DNA from: Mikania micrantha
Taxonomy: Eukaryota > Streptophyta > Magnoliopsida > Asterales > Asteraceae
Length of the DNA stretch: 64,000 nucleotides
Reading direction: 5' to 3'
Assembly (NCBI GenBank): GCA_009363875.1
Contig: CM018683.1
Span: 38,089,753 to 38,153,752 of the forward strand
Each line of letters starts with the position of its first letter. Position 1 is the stretch's first letter. The notes beneath the pieces are model-generated. The model was not told the origin of the DNA. It saw only the letters and a program-made list of their open reading frames with translations, and searched no databases. The translations under genes and the position numbers were made by a program. Positions 55,781 through 64,000 of this stretch are shown here, piece after piece.

Positions 55781-57065
55781 ACAAGTCCGTCACATAAAAC
55801 TCAAACTTGACTAGTTCGAAAGTCGTGTAAGTATACTGATTATTGATGTATAAATATTGTAATTTATCAAGAATGTTTGAGATATTATAAAACTTAGAAT
55901 TAATTTGATAAATTAATATCTATTAATCATAAATATAATATCATTTGAGTTTATAAATGATTGGTTATGAATATACGTATGATATAGAATACCCATGTAT
56001 GTGATATTATATGTTCTTAGATGATTGTGATAACTATTTATCACAAATCTTAAATATAATATCATGGAATCTTTGAAAAATTGTTTAAGTCTACAAATAT
56101 AGAATAATCCGTCTTTGAATCAATAGTATGAGTGGTGTGAACTTGATTGAATTTTACATGAAATCACTCATGTTAAAATTTAATAAGTCCAAATCAAGTC
56201 AAATTGTTGAATTCTAAATGAATTATAAAATATCATAATATATCATTGTGTTTTGGTTAAAAAATCAAATTAGAAATCATGATGACTTGTTTACAACACA
56301 AAGGAATGGTATCCAAAATTGTATATCTTTGACTTATTAGAGTCATATAGTTTATAAGACATTTGATGTGATATGCTTTGGCCAATAAGTTAAGATACTC
56401 TAATTAGAATTCCCCAGAAAAGCTAGACTGGTCCCACATTATGTTGGGAATTTATTCGAATTGCTTTCCTAGACATGAGTCATAACTAGCGGTATCTACC
56501 CTTCCGGTTAATACATGTCCATCTTACAAACATAACTCTAACGGGATCATAACATCAAACTTAAAATTCATATAATCATATACATATTTAGTTGTTTATA
56601 AAATTTGATTAGGCATTTTAGCCTAATCATTTGAATTCCTAACATCTATGGAGTAGACGCGTGTTCGTGAAGATGAGATAAGAATTGACTTAGATACTTA
56701 TAAGATATTCTTAATCTAAAAAATAACATGTTTTATTATCCTTGTGATATTCTAAGGCACATCTCTACAGTATTCTTAAACTAAGGAAAACTTATGTTAC
56801 TTATAAACTATGTCATTCCTATATGGTAATCCTAAAAGGGTATACACATATGTTATTTTTAACTAAGACATTCCTCTATGGTAACAAAAAACATATAACA
56901 TGAAATATAATGCGTAAAACAAGATATAACAGGTAGCACATAAGCAATCAATTGAACATATCAAAAGTAATATGAGATAACTCATATTAGGGGTTAGCTT
57001 AGTCATAGTCTATGTCACTATTTCTAATAACCTAAATCCCTATAACCATGGCTCTGATACCAATT
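55781..57065 (-). mobile_element. Element G interior (noncoding) with PBS
   Basis: A perfect PBS (minus TTGGTATCAGAGCC, 57050-57063) follows the LTR end at 57066. Leftward from it comes about 1.27 kb of AT-rich sequence with no gag frame, ending where F begins at 55780. Either G is a non-autonomous element with noncoding interior or its leader is unusually long. The segment at 56410-56560 (GGTCCCACATTATG, GGTATCTACCCTTCCGG) is not recognised. Confidence 0.65.
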
Positions 57066-57970
57066 TGTCACACCCCAACCAACAGCGGAATATGTTGGGG
57101 CACAAGTTTGATTATTCAAAAGCTCATGGTGCTCCTTGTAAATTTCAATATTTAACATTTCAATTTAATACATAATACAATCTCTTTCAAACTAAACATA
57201 AATTTGACATTACAATTTATATCCTAAAATACATAACATTGATTATTAATATGTTAACTAGGTCTACTAGTGCCTAGCTTATGTCTTCATGTTCTTTAGT
57301 CAACCTGTCACATATGTAAAATACATTTGATCAACTATTTGCATAGTTGGTGAGCACTCATACAATTTATAATATGTATGTAAAAAAATATGCAATACTA
57401 GTCTAAGTGGCAATCAGTTTAAGTCTATGTTCATACAAGTATTCTAGAAGCATGCTAAACATAAAGAATTCATCACAAGTATTTGTCATTCAACATGTGT
57501 AGGTAATCAAGTTCTTTCCAATGTTCTTTGTCCTTTGCAATTCTCCTCAAACATGTAATATAGCATAACTTGTAAATCAAGGTTTGCAAGACCTTAATTA
57601 AGTTAGTTAATATACAAGTTTGCAAATGACATTTCACCTTTTTAACACAAAGATCAAAGTCTAAGCGAAAAAGGTATCTAACCATTCTTAGGCTACTTTT
57701 GTGTATAATGAATATGCATACAAGAATTCTAAGTCATCACATGTTCTATCATCCAAGTAATTCACATAACATTTAAAGCCAATATAACAAACTAAGTATT
57801 TGCATCATGTTTTGACTCTAAGAATACATTTGAGTTTGAGATAAGACATATGTGACATTCCCAAAGTTTACAAAAGTAAAAAGGGAAGTATGAGAATACC
57901 TCACATGTCAAGCTTTGATCAAAAGAAGTTCTTGAGTAAGGATAAAGATTTGTGAAGTAACAATTCACCC
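57066..57970 (-). mobile_element. Element G 5' LTR, 3' part
   Basis: It ends GGGGTGTGACA on the minus strand at 57066 beside the PBS. It continues rightwards until copia element H enters at 57971. No coding; the minus-strand frame at 57473-57685 has no recognisable similarity. The outer end of this LTR is not in the window. Confidence 0.7.
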
Positions 57971-58574
57971 TGTTGAACCAATTGGGAGCTCGAAAACAAT
58001 CCGATTCGAAGGGATAACTACTCGATAGCCTCTAGAATAGTGCAGAATCCTATTCCATGGTTTTCCAATCAAAACCAACAGCAACCGTGGTGTTCTGAAG
58101 GTGTAGAATGAACGTTTGAATAAGAATCGAACACCACGAGTTAAGAATCGAACTTGGACGATCAATGGCTGCTCAGATCTTCTAGGGTTTGACACTAGGT
58201 GCTATGGGAAGAAGGAGGGCTCTGGAAAGTTAGTTTCGAAATGATTTGAACTTGTATTTATAGACTGTAGTCATTCGGCCGAATGAGTGACCGAAGCAGC
58301 TCATTCGGCGAATGACTATGTCAAATGGACATGTAAGTCGAATGAGTCATTCGGCGAATGACTCATTCGCTCGCCTATGCCATTCGCTAGAGCGTTCATT
58401 CGGCGAATGACTTCATTCGTAGAGTCATTCGCCCGAATGGTTAAATCTCATACTCAAATATTAATTAACCAAAAACATTAAGAACAATATGTAAAGACAA
58501 CTTCCATTAATATAACTTGAACTTTACATGATGGATAATACAAAATTGAACTAGGGACATATAGTGCATCTACA
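57971..58574 (-). mobile_element. H 3' LTR (604 bp)
   Basis: The minus-strand start is TGTAGATGCACTATATG at 58574, next to the polypurine tract. The end, CCCAATTGGTTCAACA, is at 57971. TATA box TATAAATAC at 58253-58262 (minus). The word array lies at 58271-58440, again directly upstream of the TATA. Confidence 0.82.
58271..58440 (-). repeat. CATTCG/CGAATG array in H U3
   Basis: I count eight CATTCG and six CGAATG in about 170 bases, often back to back as CATTCGGCGAATGA, which is a near-perfect hairpin. It occupies the same place as the CGAACCT array in E1 and E2. Confidence 0.85.
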
Positions 58575-58589
58575 AACTCCCCCTTGGAC
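58575..58589 (-). promoter_or_regulatory. H polypurine tract
   Basis: On the minus strand TCCAAGGGGGAGTT abuts the LTR start; the ORF3 stop (58595-58597) is about ten bases away. Confidence 0.8.
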
Positions 58590-58594
58590 CTAGT

Positions 58595-61500
58595 TCAGTC
58601 TTTGGAAGTGTCTTTCTTCAAAAGCTTGTCAAAGATGGCTTTCCAATCTGCTCCAGCATGAACCCTAAAGCATATGCAGATCTTGATCACCCTCATGAAC
58701 TGAAATGCTTGTTCCATATCTTGTACATCAAAGAATATCTGGTGTTGAAATAAAGCTTTGACGTCGTTGTGTGACAAGTTAGTCAACCACATCGGGTAAA
58801 ATATACGCTTCATCTCCCATTTCTTCTCCATGCACATAACAATTACAGCCTCTCCACTTCTCTCATCATAGTACCACCATCGGAAGCCCTCTATAAAGTC
58901 TTGACGCATTTTCCGTAGAGGAATCTTCTTCATTACTTTTGGTGGTAGCCATTTCAGGATTACTTTGTGCTTTCTTGTATCACCATCAATCTCTGGCAGA
59001 TAATATCTTTCAGGCTGTTGGGGCTGGAAGTTTACCCATCTCTTCCTGTACTCATACTGAATTTGTCGAGAAAACCAGGCTGACATTTCAGAATCTTCAC
59101 TATTAAGAATCCTCAGACGTGCTAATTGATTGACTTCGAAACCGGGCAACGTCTTAAGATTTGACCTCCAGCCTTGTAGCCTTTGGTTCTGTAAACCTTT
59201 TTGTGCGTAGCTGACATCTTTGTTGTGCTTTCTTTCTTCAAGACCTCCCAATAGGCCTTCCATTCTTCTTTTCTTCTTTTAAGATCATCAGCTTCAGCTT
59301 TACTAACCTCAATCTGTTCTTCCAAGTATCTGATCAGTAGATCTTCAGTAGCTTGATCAAACTGATCAGTGAATGTAGGAAGCTCGGCTTCAGCAGATGT
59401 ATACTTTGGATATTCTTCATCAGTGATATCCTCCAGGATGACTTCATCTACATCATCAAAGACCTCTGGAGTTGGCTCATCAAACACTGGAACAGAGGTA
59501 TCATCAGTGATAACCTTATCAGGATTTAGCTTGAACAGTTCGGCTATCTGCTCCTTTGATAAGCAATGAATAATCTCCCCCTCCTCTTTGTCGTAGCTCA
59601 CTGAGTGCTGTATAATGCCTTGAGAATCAAAAATCATCGTGAGTGTCTCATCCAGTTGACGTCTCACAGGCACAGCTTCGACTTCCTCAGTAGCTGTTGG
59701 TTCTTCTGTCTGTGTAGGAGGAGGTTGAGAAGGAGCTTGTTTCTTCTTTTCATGCATTGACTTGGAACGGATCTCAGGAGGAGGAGGATCTTGATTATCA
59801 TCCTCATCATCATCTGAACTTGACGAACCAGAAGACCCGCTCCCAGAATCGTCCTGATCATCTCCGTCCAAGTCTTCATCATTGTGTGTATCCTCATAAT
59901 CTACTTTCTACTCGTCAGATTCATCCTCTTCTTCATCATCTTCCTCTTCTTTATCCTTTTCTTAATCTGAGTCATCAGAGTGGACTGTTGTGCCCTCAAG
60001 TATTGGAGTGTTGTTTTTAAGATCTTCAATCTGTTCAGCAAGATGAGCATTCTCCGCCTCTAATGAAAAAATCCATTCATTAAAACCAGAGGCCGTCAAT
60101 GCCAGCTGGTTTTCCTCATCTATGTACTTGAGCAACTGTTCTTCCTGCTGAGCATATCTAGCTCTGAGAACTGCTCGCTGATCTGCAGCTTGACGCAACA
60201 ATGCATCCTGATCAGTTATCCTCTGAGTGAGTTGAGCAATAACCGGATCCTGCTCCCTGCTCTTCCTTTCTTGTACCAGGTTCCTCTCCGTCAGTCTCAG
60301 TACCATACTGTACAGAGTGTTAAGCTGATCCACAATTGAAACAGTAGGCACTGACGTGTCAGCTCGTGAAATGGAGGGACCAGAAGAAGCAGCAGTAAAT
60401 ATGGGAGCCTAAGCAATAAAAGTGGTCAGAGGGGCCACAGTAGTACGAATCGGAATAGCCCTTGACCTGGTCAGTGAAGAAACTGAGACAACAACTACTG
60501 ATGTAACAGTAGTTGTAGCAGCTGTCGCCAGTTCTGACCTTCTCTGAAATAGGAATCATGCTCTCTTCCTCCTCCCAGCTTGAAATGATGTGGATTGAGT
60601 TGTAGCAGCAACTGTCATGGCAACTGTAGATGTAGAGGTAGAAGTATGAGGAGGAGGAGACACATCAAACTCTGGAATAAATAAAGGATCATTGATCTCT
60701 TCAAGTTCAGCTTCGCTCCTTTTCTTTCTCTTCTTCATCAGTCTCCCTCCTATCCAAACATTCTCAAACTCAACATCTGGTGTGTCTTCAGAATCAAAAC
60801 TCTGAGCATCATCACCACCTGCTTCACCACCTTCATCACTTGAGTCACCTGACTCAATTCTGTCTTCAGCTGATAAGGTGCCAGTCATATTAACTGGAGC
60901 AGAGGTAGTGGCTGTAGAAGTAGTCATGAAATCCAACTCTAATAAAGAATCAATATATATATTCTCCTCTTCTACTGCAGACATACTAACTCCACCACCT
61001 GCACTCACATCACCAGCATCTACTCCACTAACATCAATCATGCTAACATCAGCAACAGAGATGATATCACCAGCAACAGTACTTGATCTAACCATAGCTG
61101 AACTCACACCAACACTGGCACTTGCATCACCACCTGCACCACTAGCCCCAGCACCACTATCATGATCAATGTCATCATCAGGAACAATAATGTCCTCTAC
61201 TTCATAATCATAATCCTCATGTCTCCATCTTCTACAAATCGGAGCTATGTAATCAGGCCTAGAGAGATGCCCAAACAATGATCGTAAGGCTGGCTTCCTA
61301 TCTTTTCCTCTGTATGACAGTACTCTGTATAGAGTAGTCTCATTCATGTGCTCCAAGCGTAAGATATCAGCATTGATCTTCGGCAGATTAGGCAACTGTG
61401 CGTCAATAAACAGCTGCAAGAATCTAGGGTACATTAAGAACTTCTTGTCCCCTTTCAGAGTCACATTCTCCTTCAAATGTGAGAAGACCATTTCCGAGAA

Positions 61501-62022
61501 GTTGAATGGCAGGTTCAATACAAGTGCAACAAAGGCACACTGGATGGTTTCTCTCATGTCATCAAATCCTCCTCTCCTTGACCCAAGGCAATGAATAAGT
61601 ACATGTGCTAAGTACTTGAACTGTGGAGACATGAATGCCTTGTTCAGGATCCCAGCTCCAAGGTCACCTTCATACTTGCACCTCATGAAGCAGCCTCGAA
61701 CTAAATAATGATCTAGAAGATACGGCTGGTCAGGTGCATCTTGGAAACCACAAACTCTTCTGATGTGTTCAGCAGAAATGACCACGTCCTGTCCACGAAC
61801 TTTGCCTCGAATGACTGTAAGCTCAGCTTCATAGTCGATATCAGCAGATGCCCAGAAGTCTTGCTGATGTGAAATATATGGCACATGTAAAGTTGAGATG
61901 GCAGTTAATATCCTTGAACGCCTCAAAAATGTGATGATCTCGGTGAAATGTCGGGCATTAGGTGTGTTGAGGTCCAACTGAGCACATATGTTGTTCTTCG
62001 TCACCGATTTGTATCCAGCCAT
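58595..62022 (-). pseudogene. H ORF3, broken
   Basis: About 1140 codons. The start is ATG 62022 (MAGYKSVTKNNICAQLDLNT), by alignment with MANLTFGDKHNLCAYLDLTT of E1; an in-frame ATG four codons upstream is also possible. N-terminal domain: FTEIITFLRRSRILTAIS, IRRVCGF, HVLIHCLGSRRGGFDDMR, FLMYPRFLQLFID. Then a Ser/Ala/acidic linker, basic KKRKKRSE, a coiled coil (60351-60000), a strongly acidic run, Pro-rich PPPPEIRSK, and a C-terminal domain (FRWWYYDERSGEAVIVM, RIFYPMWLTNLSHNDVKALF). Stops near 60554, 60410, 59963 and 59909; a frameshift at 59122-59263. Function unknown. Confidence 0.82.
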
Positions 62023-62099
62023 TCTGAACATCATATAAAGACTTGTTAGAACAATTCAGCTGCACAAAGTACAAAAGTCAGACTAAAGAATCATTTAAA

Positions 62100-62875
62100 A
62101 CATATTGGCCGAATGAGGTTGATTTGAACGAATGGACTCTATGGTCGAATGGTTCATTCACCGAATGAGTTTCATTTGACGAATAAGCCTTATTCGCAGA
62201 ATGAGCCTCATTTTTCGAATAAGCCTCATTCGCTGAATGAGCCATTCGGCTGCCTCTTCAAGTTCTAAACCATTTCGACAAAAAGTTCAAATCAGCTCGC
62301 AAAATTCATACATTCAAGCTCAGACATGACCGACTAAGAGTTTTAAAACAGGTCTTTTGTGGTATTAAGTCCATTTAGACCATTTATTGCAAGGGTGATT
62401 TTAAAAACCCTAAAACCCTTAAATCAGTTCTGTTTCCAACGATTTAACGGTCAAAATTTGATGATATTTGATCCCAATGTACCTGAGATGAAAAGAAACA
62501 AGATTATTAGTAGCTGGGACGAAAGAAATCAAGACAAAATGATGGACCGAAGAGAGATGATATTAGTGCGAATGGGGTTCACACAGTATCGGGCGAAAGA
62601 ATTTTGGCGAACGAGGTGGTTCACCTGATTGAATGTTTATATAGGTTGAGCCATTCGTCGAATGAGAATGGCGAATGGGTCATTCGACATTAGGTCATTC
62701 GCCGAATGACACCAACGAATAAGTCATTCGGCATTAAGTCATTCGTCGAATGACATTAAATAATCAATAGTCATTCGCCGAATGAATAGGCGAAAGACTT
62801 GATTCTCTTTCCCACAGCACCTCATTTGTGCGAATGAGTTGTTTTCACACCCCATTCGTGCGAATGAGTATCGTT
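62100..62875 (-). repeat. CATTCG/CGAATG arrays in H spacer
   Basis: Two clusters (62100-62260 and 62640-62875) carry GAATGAGCCTCATTCG and GTCATTCGCCGAATGAC phrases, the same word as H's LTR. Sequence between them (62270-62630) is ordinary. Confidence 0.78.
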
Positions 62876-63427
62876 TTTCACAAAACACAACATGATTTAA
62901 AGATTTTACATTTTGATCAGTAAAAATGATGCCAATTATGAAGATATGTCTGGTTGGTTTAGGATTCAGATGAGACAGACATCTGAACCTACAAATGATC
63001 ACTTAAATTGAAATTGAAAATAGAAAATCTATTTGTAATTTTCTGAAACAAATTACAACTGTACAACTTGCAACTATAGACAAAGAAACACATCTTTTTG
63101 TGAGAGGTCTATTGGAAAACTAGTACATACATCTAATCAAATCAAATTAGCATTACTGAATGATTAATTTTAGACACTTTTGACTTGTGATCTGATTACT
63201 GATATATCTGTCCACTTTAAGCTTTTCAATACAAAATTATCAAACTCATTTGATTATCACTTATGTTTTCTGACTGTGTTACCCGTTTTATCTATTCAGC
63301 AAAGGTCTAAACTCAGTTTGTAACTCATCTCCGCACATCACCCAACATCATAAATTCCATAAGGTTCCAATTTATTTTCTTTTTGTATTTTTCTGTTTGA
63401 TTTGTCTCACATGACCAACACATTCTC

Positions 63428-63682
63428 ATGGACGGCTTCAACTAGGTTCGTCCCAGTAATTTGGCATGTATACAGACCTGTGTTGACATGCTTGACTTGT
63501 TCTATCCAAATGGACGGCTTCAACTAGGTTCGTCCCAGTAATATGAAACGTGTATGGAATCGAACTTATTTTATTTTTGTATTTTTCACAAGCTTAATAC
63601 CAGCTTGATTTTCTTTTTCTTTTGTTTTGATTCAATCATTCTCATCTGAATGGACGGCTTCAGCCAGGTTCGTCCCAGCAAT
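63428..63682. repeat. Three dispersed copies of a 33-base motif
   Basis: The motif begins ATGGACGGCTTCAACTAGG and ends TTCGTCCCAGTAAT. Copies lie at 63428-63460, 63510-63542 and 63650-63682, the third with a few changes. Homology continues ~18 bases further (ATGGCATGTGTACAGAC). GGACG and CGTCC within it can form a stem. Sequence between copies is unrelated. Confidence 0.85.
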
Positions 63683-64000
63683 ATGGCATGTGTACAGACT
63701 TTGAATTCAAGAATCATTGGAAACCTTATTGGATCTCATGATAGCAGGTGTATGCCTGATTTGAGTCATAAACTATTTCTCACTTAACTGTCTTTCAAAA
63801 ACAGATCCCACAAATCAGATTTTGTAAGTATTCACAAATTTGTCTATTTATTTTGTAAAGTCAGCCTATTAGTACATCAACTCACACTTCTCATATGTCT
63901 TCCATTTATGCATTCATTTACACTTTTAGGACATGATAGATTAATGTATTACTTTCTCAAAGAAGACCTTCTCATTTTTTATAATTTTTTTAATTGTTTT

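Larger units (their letters stand above)
57971..64000 (-). mobile_element. Element H: 3' part of a second copia lineage, runs off right edge
   Basis: From the right edge leftwards: noncoding spacer, ORF3 (62022-58595), polypurine tract, 3' LTR (58574-57971). The layout and ORF3 homology match E1 and E2, but protein similarity is low and the repeat word differs, so H is a separate lineage. Pol would lie beyond 64000. The TSD on this side would be CACCC (57966-57970). Confidence 0.82.
62035..64000 (-). other. H spacer upstream of ORF3
   Basis: Noncoding. CATTCG/CGAATG arrays lie at 62100-62260 and 62640-62875. AT-rich sequence (62880-63380) follows, then a 33-base motif present three times (63428, 63510, 63650). 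No pol sequence is reached before the window ends. Confidence 0.7.

Noticed and set aside
1..64000. tRNA or rRNA genes
   Set aside because: Only short tRNA-Met-complementary primer sites were seen; no cloverleaf or rRNA-like block was recognised by eye.

Overview
This is plant nuclear DNA made almost entirely of nested LTR retrotransposons. I see no host gene, tRNA or rRNA. The evidence is Ty3/gypsy and Ty1/copia polyproteins, LTRs with TG...CA ends and 5-bp target-site duplications (TSDs), primer-binding sites (PBS) complementary to initiator tRNA-Met, and two MITE-like DNA elements. The organism is a flowering plant, most likely a eudicot. The long extra ORF of the copia elements resembles proteins I recall from Asteraceae genomes (daisy, lettuce, pyrethrum relatives); that is recollection, not a search result. 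Nearly every coding region is broken by stops, frameshifts or deletions.

Left block (1-25.7 kb). Element A is a gypsy fragment on the minus strand (gag at ~7.8 kb to integrase at ~0.2 kb). A 3.6-kb solo LTR (J) splits its reverse transcriptase and another LTR (K, running off the left edge) splits its integrase. Next is element C, a Tekay/Del-type gypsy with a chromodomain: its gag-protease-RT lies at 18.3-20.3 kb and its RNase H-integrase-3' LTR at 7.9-9.9 kb. Between these halves sits element B, reduced by deletion to its 5' LTR, PBS and part of gag; B gag now runs in frame into C RNase H. B's LTR carries solo LTR L (12.3-16.3 kb) and C's 5' region carries solo LTR D (20.5-24.4 kb).

Middle and right block (25.7-57 kb). 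E1 is the 3' half of a SIRE/Maximus-like copia element. At 33171 its pol is cut by element F, an internally deleted gypsy. F's right LTR is opened by E2, a 16-kb copia element complete from end to end (38355-54432, TSD GAAAT), and by a 559-bp hAT-like MITE with an 8-bp TSD. E2 itself holds solo LTR I (41172-43428, TSD TCTTT). F's outer flanks do not match, which points to recombination between two F copies. Beyond F lie a gypsy fragment, G (55.8-58.0 kb), and a third copia element, H (58.0 kb to the right edge).

How the parts relate. E1, E2 and H share one plan: gag-pol, an internal polypurine tract (seen in E1 and E2), a noncoding spacer of about 2 kb or more, a ~1150-codon third ORF, a polypurine tract almost touching its stop codon, and a short LTR. 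In each, the U3 region next to the TATA box and the internal noncoding segments are packed with one short self-complementary word: CGAACCT/AGGTTCG in E1 and E2, CATTCG/CGAATG in H. The third ORF and these word arrays are the least explained features of the window.
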